Origin: a virus
DNA: 32,856 nucleotides
Virus record (IMG/VR): IMGVR_UViG_3300050138_000561
Span: 1-32,856 of that record
Direction: 5' to 3' (one strand)
Shown here piece after piece: positions 20,481-28,667 of this stretch (position 1 is the first letter of the stretch; each line of letters opens with the position of its first letter). The notes below the pieces were generated by a model that saw nothing but the letters and a program-made list of their open reading frames with translations, was not told the DNA's origin and searched no databases. The position numbers were made by a program, and so were the translations under genes.

Positions 20481-20746
20481 AGGCGCGTGCCGAAAAGCCC
20501 TTCTCGCCGGCGATCACCCTCTGCAAGATGTGCCGCGAGCGCTGCTTCTGGGCGAAGGTCGATCGGGCTTCGCGCGAGGTCGTCTTGCTCGAACGCGATC
20601 CGAACCCGGCCGGCGCGTTCACGTTCGTGCGCATGGAGAAGCGCACACCGATCGTGATTTTCGCCTACGCTGCGGGGGCACCGGAAGGCTCCGAGGCCGG
20701 GCCACGCTACAGCGCCCACTCCGGCCGCTGCCCCGGACCGCGGTAA
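20477..20746 (+). CDS. Small zinc-binding-like protein, 89 aa, last early gene
   Basis: GTG start in a GTGA overlap. CKMCRERC (16-23) and a C-terminal HSGRCPGP would form one Cys/His metal site around a beta-rich core (REVVLLERDPNPAGAFTFVR, TPIVIFAYA). It resembles short phage and plasmid proteins of unknown role. It ends the plus-strand operon. The 190 bp after it hold a palindrome and the opposing terminator. Confidence 0.55.
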   Translation: MKARAEKPFSPAITLCKMCRERCFWAKVDRASREVVLLERDPNPAGAFTFVRMEKRTPIVIFAYAAGAPEGSEAGPRYSAHSGRCPGPR

Positions 20747-20801
20747 GCCGGGGCCGACCGCTCAGAACGGCGGGAACCTGGCCGCATTTTAGGCGCTCGG
20801 G

Positions 20802-20819
20802 GCGAAACGGCCGTTTCGC
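20802..20819. repeat. 18-bp perfect palindrome between convergent operons
   Basis: GCGAAACGG directly followed by CCGTTTCGC, 56 bp after the last early gene. It could be a site for a dimeric protein or a loopless hairpin slowing plus-strand transcription. No T-run follows, so it is not a standard terminator. Confidence 0.6.
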
Positions 20820-20864
20820 GTGACAGAAGGCTCCGAAGGGCGCTAAGCTCGCTGTAGGCCCTAG

Positions 20865-20906
20865 AAACGCAAAACCCCGGCCACCGCCGCGAAGCAGGAC
20901 CGGGGT
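20865..20906 (-). terminator. Intrinsic terminator of the tail/lysis operon
   Basis: On the minus strand ACCCCGG (20900-20906) pairs with CCGGGGT (20874-20880) around a 19-nt loop, followed by TTTTGCGTTTC. It lies about 30 bp after the last minus-strand stop (20938) and fits a rho-independent terminator. Confidence 0.7.
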
Positions 20907-20937
20907 CCTCGAACCACCCTGACGGGATGATCGAGAC

Positions 20938-21186
20938 TTAGGCGGGCGGGGCGACCGCCGCAGCGGCTGCCGGGGCTGCCGGCGCCGCAACCGGATTGAC
21001 GGCTGCGAGAGCGGTTGCCAGGGAGGCGCTCGCCGATGCGACTTTCGCATCTTCGGCCGACAGGTCGATTTGAGGAGCCGCTGCCTTCGCGGCAGCGAGT
21101 GCTGCGGTCGACGCGGCGACGTAGCCCGTGATTCCGGTGACGAGCGCGTCGAGATCGGCGTCGAACGCCGCTTCGTTGATGGCCAT
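20938..21186 (-). CDS. Ala-rich small protein, 82 aa, last gene of tail/lysis operon
   Basis: Start at ATG 21184-21186 with AAGGAT 7-8 nt upstream. N-terminal half helical (NEAAFDADLDALVTGITGYV). The rest is nearly all Ala/Pro/Val, with DLSAEDAKVASASASLATAL and an APAAPAAAAAVAPPA tail. Low-complexity Ala-rich proteins like this occur near phage lysis or decoration genes, but no function can be assigned. The frame stays open upstream to a GTG at 21273, which would add a 29-residue hydrophobic leader. The ribosome site favours the shorter form. Confidence 0.55.
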   Translation of the reverse strand: MAINEAAFDADLDALVTGITGYVAASTAALAAAKAAAPQIDLSAEDAKVASASASLATALAAVNPVAAPAAPAAAAAVAPPA

Positions 21187-21264
21187 AGTTTTTATCCTTG
21201 CTGCAAGCAAAAAGTGAGAAATGAAGATCGCGAGCACCACGATGCCACAGGCGATCCAGAGTTG

Positions 21265-21270
21265 ATTATA
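21265..21270 (-). promoter_or_regulatory. Candidate -10 element for the 82-aa gene
   Basis: A perfect TATAAT on the minus strand lies in the 108-bp gap before the gene at 20938-21186, about 80 bp from its ATG. No clear -35 is seen. It may give this Ala-rich protein its own transcript. Confidence 0.35.
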
Positions 21271-21294
21271 CACGATTGCGCTGCTCGAAACCCG

Positions 21295-21714
21295 CTACCC
21301 GCCCGCGGGGCCGGCGAGACCGAGCGCAACGGCTGCGGGGCCGTCCAACGTGAACGCCGCGAGGTAGCCGACGTTCCCTTCATACGAGAACTTGTCGGAG
21401 AGGATCGCGGCTTGCCCGCTCGTGTAGTTTTTGACCTGCGCCGCGTACTTGCCGATGCCGGCGGTCACGTCGGCTAAGAGCTGCGCGTCGGTTCCGGTCA
21501 CGACGCCCGTCGCTTGCAGCGCAGTGAGGGCGACGCCGGCGTCGGCAACGGCCGCGCCGATGCTGTGGACCGGTTGCAGGGTTGCGATCGCATCGGCAAC
21601 GGCTCCGACCTTCGTGATGATCGGCTGAATGTGCGTGGTGTCGACGCCTTTGAGTCCTCCGACGACGCCGAGGATCTGCGAGATGATCGAAATGGCGCTA
21701 AGGATTCCTGGCAT
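21295..21714 (-). CDS. Hypothetical protein, 139 aa, Ala/Gly/Val-rich
   Basis: A hydrophobic-leaning helical protein: an N-terminal segment (ILSAISIISQILGVVGGL) that might insert in or lie on a membrane, then long Ala/Thr/Val helices (VGAVADAIATLQPVHSIGAA). It ends LGLAGPAGG. No family is recognised. It sits in the lysis part of the minus operon. Confidence 0.5.
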   Translation of the reverse strand: MPGILSAISIISQILGVVGGLKGVDTTHIQPIITKVGAVADAIATLQPVHSIGAAVADAGVALTALQATGVVTGTDAQLLADVTAGIGKYAAQVKNYTSGQAAILSDKFSYEGNVGYLAAFTLDGPAAVALGLAGPAGG

Positions 21715-21716
21715 GG

Positions 21717-21872
21717 CTATGCTTCTTTCTTCGGTGGTTTTGCTGATTCGGCCGGTGACTCTTCGGCGGCGACGATCGCCTGCGCTGCCTCAGCGGCTTC
21801 GATCGAAGCGCGGCGCCCAGCGAAGCGGGCATCGAGGGCGGCCTGGACGGGATTGGGAGGCTGTGGCATCAT
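21717..21872 (-). CDS. Hypothetical small protein, 51 aa
   Basis: Starts at ATG 21870-21872 with AAAGGGAC 6 nt upstream; a second ATG follows directly. Short helical protein (NPVQAALDARFAGRRASIEA) with an acidic/Lys tail (ESPAESAKPPKKEA). It overlaps the end of the preceding gene. Function is unknown. Confidence 0.5.
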   Translation of the reverse strand: MMPQPPNPVQAALDARFAGRRASIEAAEAAQAIVAAEESPAESAKPPKKEA

Positions 21873-22294
21873 GGTCTTGTCCCTTTCGGCGGAGGCAGTT
21901 TTATCCTTGATTTCGTAACCGGCTGCGTCGCCTTTGGGCACGACTCGAATGCGTGCGTCTCAAATGAGTAAGCCTCGGCCGAACGCGGCTGCTCGACCTG
22001 GATGAACCAGGGCCTGCCGGTGGCGCCGCTTCGCTTGGCAACGTTCCTGTTGCTCACCGCGAGTTGTTGCGCGATGAAGCGCAGGTCGTCGCAAAGGGAA
22101 GCGAGCTTGGCTCGATCGGCGTCGGCCGCGTCTTTGGCGTGCTTGACACTAACGGCGGCGGTCGTGTATTGCTGCGACCATAGCCAACCGACCACGAAGA
22201 TCAGTACGATGGCGACGGCGATGAGAATCGGGCTCTGGGATTTTTCTAGGTTCGCCTTGCTCACCGAGAACGTGATCTTGTCGTCGGGAATCAT
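21869..22294 (-). CDS. Membrane-anchored protein, 141 aa, possible spanin-like
   Basis: Residues 23-39 (ILIAVAIVLIFVVGWLW) are one N-terminal transmembrane helix. A helical stretch follows (VKHAKDAADADRAKLASLCD) and then a Pro/basic C-terminus. One inner-membrane anchor plus a periplasmic helix next to the holin and endolysin is the layout of an inner-membrane spanin (Rz). No outer-membrane lipoprotein partner is evident, so this is only a possibility. Confidence 0.5.
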   Translation of the reverse strand: MIPDDKITFSVSKANLEKSQSPILIAVAIVLIFVVGWLWSQQYTTAAVSVKHAKDAADADRAKLASLCDDLRFIAQQLAVSNRNVAKRSGATGRPWFIQVEQPRSAEAYSFETHAFESCPKATQPVTKSRIKLPPPKGTRP

Positions 22295-22515
22295 GGTTTA
22301 AGCGCAACGTGCGTTGCGAGGTAGAGTTGCCCGGCCAAGACGACGAGCGCGATGATGAGCGGTCCAGCGAGAGTCTTCACCCAGAAGTCGAATGACCGTT
22401 CGTTGGCTTTTGCGATCCCGAGTTCGATCTTATCGAGACGCTTGTCGATCTGTTCTAATCGCCAGCGGATAAGGGTTCCGTTGCCGTCGCCTGTGTATTT
22501 GTCGGGCTCGGCCAC
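22291..22515 (-). CDS. XhlA-like lysis protein, 74 aa
   Basis: GTG start at 22515. An N-terminal helix (WRLEQIDKRLDKIELGIAKA) is followed by a single C-terminal transmembrane helix (LAGPLIIALVVLAGQLYLAT). This matches XhlA-type hemolysin/holin partners: a short coiled coil plus one membrane span. It lies directly after the holin-like gene. It probably helps membrane disruption at lysis. Confidence 0.6.
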   Translation of the reverse strand: MAEPDKYTGDGNGTLIRWRLEQIDKRLDKIELGIAKANERSFDFWVKTLAGPLIIALVVLAGQLYLATHVALKP

Positions 22516-22517
22516 TC

Positions 22518-22847
22518 CTAGTGTCCCGAGGGGGTCGCTGGTTCGGCCGCGAGACTAGGCGAGGTCAGCGCCACCGCTGGAGCCGTTTCAGGCGCAACGT
22601 GGGCAACGTCTCCTGACGAAACCTTCGGAGCAACAAGCCATTGCGTTCCTGCGGGCGGTGACGATCCGATGATTTGCAGAAGGAGCGTCGCGCCAAACGA
22701 GACGAGCGTGATATACGCGATCACCTTCACGCCCCAACCCGGAGTCGCCGCGTCGATGAGCGGAGCGGCACCGATGAGGATGCCGGAGCCCGCGAGGCCC
22801 GCGATCCCAGAAATGATCTTGACGATCTTCGATTGCGCGCTGTTCAT
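22518..22847 (-). CDS. Holin-like protein, 109 aa, two transmembrane helices
   Basis: Start at ATG 22845-22847, overlapping the endolysin stop (ATGA). Two hydrophobic helices, about 10-32 (IISGIAGLAGSGILIGAAPL) and about 42-63 (VIAYITLVSFGATLLLQII), are followed by a Pro/Ala/Val-rich tail. Size, topology and coupling to the endolysin fit a holin that releases the lysin by permeabilising the membrane. Family membership is not certain. Confidence 0.65.
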   Translation of the reverse strand: MNSAQSKIVKIISGIAGLAGSGILIGAAPLIDAATPGWGVKVIAYITLVSFGATLLLQIIGSSPPAGTQWLVAPKVSSGDVAHVAPETAPAVALTSPSLAAEPATPSGH

Positions 22848-23518
22848 GCGATGCCTTTGAGCGTGAGCGCCGCGAGTTCTTCGGCGCTGCCGAGGAAGCG
22901 ATCGCGGTCCACCTCGCCCGTGATGCCGGGCACCGTACCAGATCCCGAGTATTGCCAGAAGGTCGCCTTCGTCCACGTGCACGGAATCGACGGCTCAGGC
23001 GAACTGTTGTACTCCGCGATGAACAGGAGGTGCCCGGCGAAGTTGTCCGTCGTGAAGCGCTGCTCTTGCAGATTGGCGTAGTTCGCGTACAGCAAGCAAC
23101 GCGAGCCGCCAAGTCGCGGTTCGACGACGGCATTGAAGCCAGCCATGACGGCATCCGCCTGCGCGCGCCAGGCTGCCTTCTGCGCGTCCGACGCCTTCGC
23201 GAACTCCGAGTCCGGACCATCGCCGCCGGGGAACGCTTCGCAGTCGATCATGGGCGGGAGGTCGCCGTTTTTCGGCGTGTAGACCGAGAGAAAATGCTCG
23301 GCCTGCGCGACTGGATCGGCGTCCCACGAGAGAAAGTGGTACGCGCCGAAAATCATCGAGATCGAACGCGCCCGGTCGCGGTTGCCGGCGAAGGTGTCTT
23401 GGACGTTTCCGGTGCCTTCGGTGGCCTTGGAGATCGCGAATCCAATGCCATCCGCCTGCATTGCGTGGAAAGAATCTACGCTTTGGAAATCGGAGAGATC
23501 AACGCCTTCGATGCTCAT
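22844..23518 (-). CDS. Endolysin, GH25 muramidase
   Basis: 224 aa with a full GH25 barrel: GVDLSDFQ (5-12), IGFAISKATEG (25-35), FGAYHFLSW (57-65), MIDCE (90-94) and the closing WQYSGSGTVPGITGEVDRDRF. Asp7, Asp92 and Glu94 are the expected catalytic/active-site acids. It cleaves between N-acetylmuramic acid and N-acetylglucosamine in peptidoglycan. No signal peptide or wall-binding repeat is present, so release should depend on the holin genes downstream. Confidence 0.92.
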   Translation of the reverse strand: MSIEGVDLSDFQSVDSFHAMQADGIGFAISKATEGTGNVQDTFAGNRDRARSISMIFGAYHFLSWDADPVAQAEHFLSVYTPKNGDLPPMIDCEAFPGGDGPDSEFAKASDAQKAAWRAQADAVMAGFNAVVEPRLGGSRCLLYANYANLQEQRFTTDNFAGHLLFIAEYNSSPEPSIPCTWTKATFWQYSGSGTVPGITGEVDRDRFLGSAEELAALTLKGIA

Positions 23519-23559
23519 AGTCCCTCACTACTAGGGTTCCGGCGTTTTCGCCTTCCACG

Positions 23560-23889
23560 CTAGAGCTTGATGGGGGCTTTCTTCGGGTCTACGATCAGAA
23601 AACGGCTATGGGTACAGGTGACCGTAACGGGGTAGACCGGCGCATCCGTCTTGCCGTTGAGCGCTATCGAGGCAATCTTGTCCCCTGGTTCGCAGTACGG
23701 CGCGAAGATCGCAAAGAGCAGATTCGTGTAGGACGCCTGCAAAACGTTCGTGCGATAGGTGAGCTCATCGCTCGAGGGCGGCGGCTGCGTCGGCACGGGA
23801 AGCGGGATCCAAGGCGCGAGCGCAGTCGGACTCGGCGAGGCTGCCCCGAGCAGCGCGAGCACCAGAACCGCCATCCCTACAGCGCGCAT
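23560..23889 (-). CDS. Hypothetical exported protein, 109 aa
   Basis: Residues 1-24 (MRAVGMAVLVLALLGAASPS) form a typical signal peptide. A Pro-rich stretch (APWIPLPVPTQPPPSSDE) and a small domain with two Cys (YCEPGD, TVTCTHSRF) follow, possibly disulfide-linked. It precedes the endolysin and follows another signal-bearing gene. It could be a lysis accessory or a host-surface modifying protein. No family is recognised. Confidence 0.5.
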   Translation of the reverse strand: MRAVGMAVLVLALLGAASPSPTALAPWIPLPVPTQPPPSSDELTYRTNVLQASYTNLLFAIFAPYCEPGDKIASIALNGKTDAPVYPVTVTCTHSRFLIVDPKKAPIKL

Positions 23890-23892
23890 GCC

Positions 23893-24654
23893 TTACTGGT
23901 TCGTCCACAACGTCAGTACGCATCCGGCCGCGCCGTTCCCACCCGGCGTAACGATGCGTTCGGTGAGCTCAGAGCCGGCCGGCCAGATCGCTGTAACCGA
24001 GGCATCCGGCGTATACACCGTGACCGTGCCAGCAGCCGGGAGGGCTTGGTCCGAGACGAACAGCGACTGCCCCGCGGTGGCAGTACTTGAGCCGCTAGGG
24101 ACCGTACCGGTCTCAGATACCTCTCCGAGCGTGACGTTGAACGACGATGAGGTCGACGCCGTACAGACGGCACTAACGGCGACGACCCGCACGCTGAGAG
24201 GGAGGCCATAGCGTTGGACGATCGCCGTATTGGCATTGCTCGCACCGACGTTTGAAACATCGAAACCGATCTGCGAAGTAAGTGCTCCCGCTAGGAACGC
24301 GCCTGCTGGAATACCCGTGAAGTTCGTTGCGAGAAACGTGGGCGCGGCGCCGCTATTGATCGACTGAGGCAACGAGAGTACGCAAGGCACACTGATGACA
24401 ATAGGAGTGCAGCCGGACGTGAGGATCTGATTTGTCGTTCCGTTGATCGTTGTGCTGGCCGCATAGATCGCAGCAGCGAGTTGCGTGATCGTGACCTTCT
24501 TCGTCGTTCCACCATCGACGATCGGAAGAACGTCGCCCGTTGCGGGCGTTCCGATGACAGCCGGGAGCCCGCTAATCGGCACGCCCTGCGCGAAAACGAT
24601 GCTTGGCAGCGCCAGAAGTGCAGCGGAGAGGACGGCGAGCGCGATGCTTTTCAC
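23893..24654 (-). CDS. Fibre-like protein with N-terminal signal peptide, 253 aa
   Basis: GTG start at 24654 with AGGAGG 8 nt upstream. Residues 1-22 (MKSIALAVLSAALLALPSIV then FAQG) read as a cleavable signal peptide. Next comes ISGLPAVIGTPATGDVLPIV with DGGTTKKVTITQLAAAIYA, a module common at the start of phage fibre and appendage proteins. The rest is beta-rich, Ser/Thr/Gly-rich. A signal peptide on a virion fibre is unexpected (see findings). Confidence 0.6.
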   Translation of the reverse strand: MKSIALAVLSAALLALPSIVFAQGVPISGLPAVIGTPATGDVLPIVDGGTTKKVTITQLAAAIYAASTTINGTTNQILTSGCTPIVISVPCVLSLPQSINSGAAPTFLATNFTGIPAGAFLAGALTSQIGFDVSNVGASNANTAIVQRYGLPLSVRVVAVSAVCTASTSSSFNVTLGEVSETGTVPSGSSTATAGQSLFVSDQALPAAGTVTVYTPDASVTAIWPAGSELTERIVTPGGNGAAGCVLTLWTNQ

Positions 24655-24666
24655 GAAAGATACCTC

Positions 24667-25632
24667 CTAGAACCCGGTGCGAATTGCCTCGATACGAAGA
24701 TATGTCGTGCCGGAAAGAGGCGAGCCTGTCCACGTCAACGTGAGCACCGGCTGTTGCCCGCCGTTTGCGGTGTCGCTCAGTTGGATGTACGACAATCCCA
24801 TATTTGCGGTGCTTATCGTGTTGTTGCTCACGGTGCTCGTGAACGTGAGCACGATGTTTCCGCTTCCGCCGGCGCCAAGGAATCCGTAGACGGCGCCGTA
24901 GATTTTCCACGTCCCCGTTGGCAGCACGATTGGAATAGTAACGGCTTGAGTCGTCCCTGTAGGAGTTGACCCTTCGGCGACGACGAGGGCGCCGATCCAC
25001 GATACTGGGGTTGCCGTGAGCTTAATATCCGGCGACGAGGTTGCGTCGACGGTGATGGAACTGTCCGGAGACTCAATCACCACGGCGCCGACGAGCCCGT
25101 TCAGCGAAGCCACCACGTCTACTGCGAGAGATTCGAGCGGGATCGAGTCGTCCGTAATGGAGGCGCCCGACATAACCGGGGCCGATGCGAAAATCTTTAC
25201 GCCAGCGATCGTTTGACCGTTGACCAGATCGACGAAGCCGTCTGGAAGCACCGGCGCATCGACGAACGTCTTGATGCCGCCGATCGTCTGATTCGTCGTC
25301 AGATCGACAAACGCGCCCCCCGACGAGAAGTTCGCGAGTTCTCCAGCCGTTAGCGCGCCATAGGCGAAGTCGCCACTGAGCCAGGTCGTCGCGGCCGTGC
25401 CTTCTTGCCCGCGTACGACGGTGAGACTTGCTCCCGCGATCGCCGTGACGTAGACGATCTCGAAAACGGCCTGCGTCGCAGCGTCGTTTAGCGTGAGCAC
25501 AAAGACCTGCCCGGCAGTAAGCGTCGGCAGATTCGCGCTCGACGTCAGTACGATCGTCGTTTGCCCCGTCGTCGTGATCGGGGCGCTGAGCGTCGTGTTG
25601 ACGTTGTTCGCGTAGACGAAATTCGTACTCAT
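24667..25632 (-). CDS. Tail fibre-like protein, 321 aa
   Basis: Rich in Thr, Ser, Ala, Val and Gly with predicted beta structure throughout. An N-terminal domain (GQTTIVLTSSANLPTLTAGQ, FEIVYVTAIAGASLTVVRGQ) is of a type seen at the start of tail-associated proteins. Two repeats of the form VDLxxxQTIxGxKxF (residues about 109-123 and 134-148) are followed by a jelly-roll-like C-terminal half (PTGTWKIYGAVYGFLGAGGS). Probably a receptor-contact appendage. ATGA overlap with the preceding adhesin gene. Confidence 0.65.
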   Translation of the reverse strand: MSTNFVYANNVNTTLSAPITTTGQTTIVLTSSANLPTLTAGQVFVLTLNDAATQAVFEIVYVTAIAGASLTVVRGQEGTAATTWLSGDFAYGALTAGELANFSSGGAFVDLTTNQTIGGIKTFVDAPVLPDGFVDLVNGQTIAGVKIFASAPVMSGASITDDSIPLESLAVDVVASLNGLVGAVVIESPDSSITVDATSSPDIKLTATPVSWIGALVVAEGSTPTGTTQAVTIPIVLPTGTWKIYGAVYGFLGAGGSGNIVLTFTSTVSNNTISTANMGLSYIQLSDTANGGQQPVLTLTWTGSPLSGTTYLRIEAIRTGF

Positions 25633-27464
25633 GAAGTAATCACCACCGAAAAACTAAGTTGGAAAGGAAACGCGAGGAGACCCTGCCCGAGTGCTTGCTT
25701 TAAATACTGCGATGCGGTTCCGGGCGGCACCACAATAATGTAGTTGCCTGGCGTATTGGACGTATTCTGACTCGGCAGCGCGGCTCCCACGATGAGGCCG
25801 GAAGTCGGCTCGGTCCAATTCGTCCCGATCGGGATCGGAGCAAGGTTCTGCCGTGTTGGGGGCGAGACCGGCGCTTTATTGGTGCCGTCGACAGCGCAGC
25901 CATTGACCGGCATGGAATTGAGGCCGGCGATGAATTTTCCGGGGTTCGTCGATAAGATGTTGACATAAGAGTCGTAGGCAACGGCCCCGCTCTCGGGCGG
26001 TGGACTATCGACGATGAGCAGGTGATTGATGAGAACCGTAAGGCTGGAGGGCGCACTGGGGAGTGTCTCGCCAAGCGCGGTGACATAGGTAATCTGAGCG
26101 CCGTATTTCCGCGCGGCGATCGTTCCGCCGCTCGTCGACGTAAGCGTCGGGGCCGGAGGCGATGCTAAGGTTTGCGGCTGGATATGGACGGCCTCGGCTT
26201 GCGTGAGCGTGACATCGGTTCCGCCCACGCCAAAGAGAAAGCGCGCGACTTTCAGCCGGAGCAGCTCGACGTTGAAATAGCGGCCGTTGCCGGCGTAGAG
26301 CCACCACGTCAGCACCCGCTTGTAGTAATCATCGGTCGCGATCGTCGCCGTCCCGCTCTGGAAGAATTCATGCCCGTTTAGGGCAGTGCTATTGAGCGGC
26401 AGGGAATTGAGGCCGGCAACATACTTCGTCGTTTGTGATGAAAAGACGGGGCGTTCGATCCCGTAGATGCCTGTAGCGATCCAATCCAAAAGCGCTCCTG
26501 AGATATTCGGACTGGTGTACACGGCAAGCGGAGTCTGGTTGAACCAGTCTAGATACGACTGTGCGATCTCGTTGAGCGCCGTGAAGAACGCGACGATGTT
26601 CGGGTCGTCCGCATATTCCTGATAGGGATAGGCCGGGATAATGTCCTGGAGCGGGAGGGGCCCCGGTTCGTATGTGATGACAATGAGGCCGCCCGTTCCG
26701 GCGCCGCCAACGGTTCCGAATCCAAGGTGGGTTCCGCCTCCGCCGCCTCCCGCTCCGTAGATGCCTCCGGCAGCACCTGAGATGGCACCCCCGCTGCCGT
26801 TCCCGCCGGCGCCGCCGCCGCCGGAACCGTGCGATGCGTCGTATTCCGTTCCGTTTCCGCCTACACGCGCAGGGGAGACCCCTTCGATGAGGATGTCCGA
26901 GCTCGACTCCGTGAGGATCGGGACGCCGCCCTCGGTGGTAAGCCAGAGACTCGCAAGGCCGCCAATGCCCCCGAAGCCGTTATCACCGCTTCCCCCCGCT
27001 TGCGTCGTTGCGGTCGTACCGGCTCCATTAGGCCCCGCAGCTCCGCCGCCGCCGCCGCCGGCGAAACCGTCTGGGCTTTGTGAACCAGCGCCGCCCGGCG
27101 AACCCCCACTCGATCCGCCCGCGCCACCGACGCCACCACTTCCAATTCCACCCGCTCCGCCTGCAGACCCAACGGATGCGTCTTCCAGCGTAACGCCGTT
27201 GAAATACGTTGGGGTGCCATCGCGTCCGTTCGGACTCCCACTATTACTTCCAGGAGCTCCGCCAATTCCAATCGCGTAGGAAATCAACGCGCCGGGCTTC
27301 AGCGAAAGATTCGCTATGACCGAGTGTTCGCCGCCTCCGCCCCCACCGCCGGCGAAAAAGCCGCCGCCCGCTCCACCACCAATGCACTCAATGGTATTGC
27401 GCTCGCTGAAGTCTGAGGGAACCTCCCACAACGTTCCGCGCGCGAGGAAGATAACGATCGCCAT
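25629..27464 (-). CDS. Tail protein I-like protein with N-terminal Gly-rich adhesin domain, 611 aa
   Basis: Residues 1-275 start with MAIVIFLARGTLWEVPSDF, then a dense Gly-rich domain (GGGAGGGFFAGGGGGGGEHS and many similar runs), the pattern of polyglycine-II-type receptor-binding domains. Residues about 280-420 resemble tail protein I (DDPNIVAFFTALNEIAQSYL, ALLDWIATGIYGIERPVF), which links baseplate to fibres. A motif occurs twice (YVAGLNSLPLNSTALNG and FIAGLNSMPVNGCAVDG), indicating internal duplication. The C-terminus is beta-rich. Position after the J-like gene is right for tail protein I. The Gly-rich domain in front is unusual. Confidence 0.65.
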   Translation of the reverse strand: MAIVIFLARGTLWEVPSDFSERNTIECIGGGAGGGFFAGGGGGGGEHSVIANLSLKPGALISYAIGIGGAPGSNSGSPNGRDGTPTYFNGVTLEDASVGSAGGAGGIGSGGVGGAGGSSGGSPGGAGSQSPDGFAGGGGGGAAGPNGAGTTATTQAGGSGDNGFGGIGGLASLWLTTEGGVPILTESSSDILIEGVSPARVGGNGTEYDASHGSGGGGAGGNGSGGAISGAAGGIYGAGGGGGGTHLGFGTVGGAGTGGLIVITYEPGPLPLQDIIPAYPYQEYADDPNIVAFFTALNEIAQSYLDWFNQTPLAVYTSPNISGALLDWIATGIYGIERPVFSSQTTKYVAGLNSLPLNSTALNGHEFFQSGTATIATDDYYKRVLTWWLYAGNGRYFNVELLRLKVARFLFGVGGTDVTLTQAEAVHIQPQTLASPPAPTLTSTSGGTIAARKYGAQITYVTALGETLPSAPSSLTVLINHLLIVDSPPPESGAVAYDSYVNILSTNPGKFIAGLNSMPVNGCAVDGTNKAPVSPPTRQNLAPIPIGTNWTEPTSGLIVGAALPSQNTSNTPGNYIIVVPPGTASQYLKQALGQGLLAFPFQLSFSVVITS

Positions 27465-27467
27465 GCG

Positions 27468-28667
27468 CTACCCTTGCGTGCTGGTTGCGCCGGTAGCAGA
27501 GATGAAGAACCAACTTTCCGGATCACTTGGGATGACCGACGTACCGGCAGACGGAGAAACCGGCACGCCATTGATCTTCACGGCGAACTGTAGAGTTGTG
27601 AGATTTTGCGGAGCGAGCACCGGCGCGACCGCCGCTTGTATCTGATCCTGCATGACCAGTAGATTGATCGGCTGGCCGACCACGATCGAATTGATGTACG
27701 CCTGTATGGACCCGATGATGTACTGATTTACCGCGGCCGATGCAGTGAAATTCAGTTGCGTCGTATTCCAAAGCGCGGCCACGGTAACGATCTGCTGTGG
27801 CGGATTCACGTAGACGACCGTATAGGTATCGGGCGCATCGAACAGGCTGACCTTGACGTTACGCAGGCTACTCACCGACGATCCGGTCATGACCGGCAGG
27901 ATCGTGCTTGCATAGATTGCGCCCGCGACCTGGTACGGATCCCCACCACCGCAGATGACTTGCCATGCCGATCCGACTTGCCGCACCGAAACCAATCGCG
28001 GCGAAACCCCGGGGACGGCAAGGAGGAGCGTCTTCGTGTACGTCCCTGCTCCCTGGATCGAGACTTGGAACGCCCCAAGAATTCTGCTCCGGTACGCCTG
28101 TGTCGTCTCGGCGGCCATCGCTGGAACGCCGGCGAGCGGGTTCGTTACCGTGAGCGTGTACGGAGTCGGCACTGAGGTGACGACCGTCGTGATCGTGTTG
28201 GCCGGAATCGCAAAGGTCCCCGAATTCGTCGCGACGACGTAGAGCGGCTGCGAACTGCCTCCGCTCCCGATCGTGCCTCCGTCTTGCACGAGGTACTGAT
28301 TGGTCCCATCCCCGACGATGAAGCTGGGCGGAATGACGTAGCCAGGCGAGCCCGAGAACACGACGTTCGCGTTCCCGTTGGCCGAGACGCCCTCCGGAAG
28401 GCCAAACATCGCACCGAGCTGCGCGAGGATGTACGGATTGGCGCCGTATGGCGTGACGCTGTTGATAGCGTCGACGCGCGACTGATCTATTGTGACCAGC
28501 GCACCGACGGAGGTGCTGGTCATGTCTTCGATCATCGAGGCCGGAAGCACGGCCGTGTAGCCGGGCACCCATCCAGCGACGAGCGCAATGAGCGCCTGCC
28601 GCAGCGTCGCCGGCGGGGTAGCTACCGGTCCCGCAGATGAGAAGAGGAGTGGTGTTGGTCCGCTCAT
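27468..28667 (-). CDS. Baseplate J-like protein
   Basis: 399 aa. A P2 gpJ / T4 gp6-type wedge component that forms the ring around the hub in contractile tails. Typical landmarks: N-terminal LVTIDQSRVDAINSVTPYGA, LGAMFGLPEG, then the insert with EYLVxDGGTIGxxG-like text (NQYLVQDGGTIGSGGSSQPL), NPLAGVPAMAAETTQAYRSR and VPGVSPRLVSVRQVG. ATG overlaps the wedge gene's stop. Confidence 0.85.
   Translation of the reverse strand: MSGPTPLLFSSAGPVATPPATLRQALIALVAGWVPGYTAVLPASMIEDMTSTSVGALVTIDQSRVDAINSVTPYGANPYILAQLGAMFGLPEGVSANGNANVVFSGSPGYVIPPSFIVGDGTNQYLVQDGGTIGSGGSSQPLYVVATNSGTFAIPANTITTVVTSVPTPYTLTVTNPLAGVPAMAAETTQAYRSRILGAFQVSIQGAGTYTKTLLLAVPGVSPRLVSVRQVGSAWQVICGGGDPYQVAGAIYASTILPVMTGSSVSSLRNVKVSLFDAPDTYTVVYVNPPQQIVTVAALWNTTQLNFTASAAVNQYIIGSIQAYINSIVVGQPINLLVMQDQIQAAVAPVLAPQNLTTLQFAVKINGVPVSPSAGTSVIPSDPESWFFISATGATSTQG

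Noticed and set aside
22952-23563. Plus-strand open frame (203 codons) opposite the GH25 endolysin
   Set aside because: Low-information Arg/Val/Gly sequence without motifs, and the minus strand is unambiguously a lysozyme.
26670-27380. Pro-rich plus-strand frame and GCC/GGC repeats opposite the adhesin gene
   Set aside because: They are the antisense of Gly-rich codons (GGN) in the adhesin domain, not an independent repeat array or gene.
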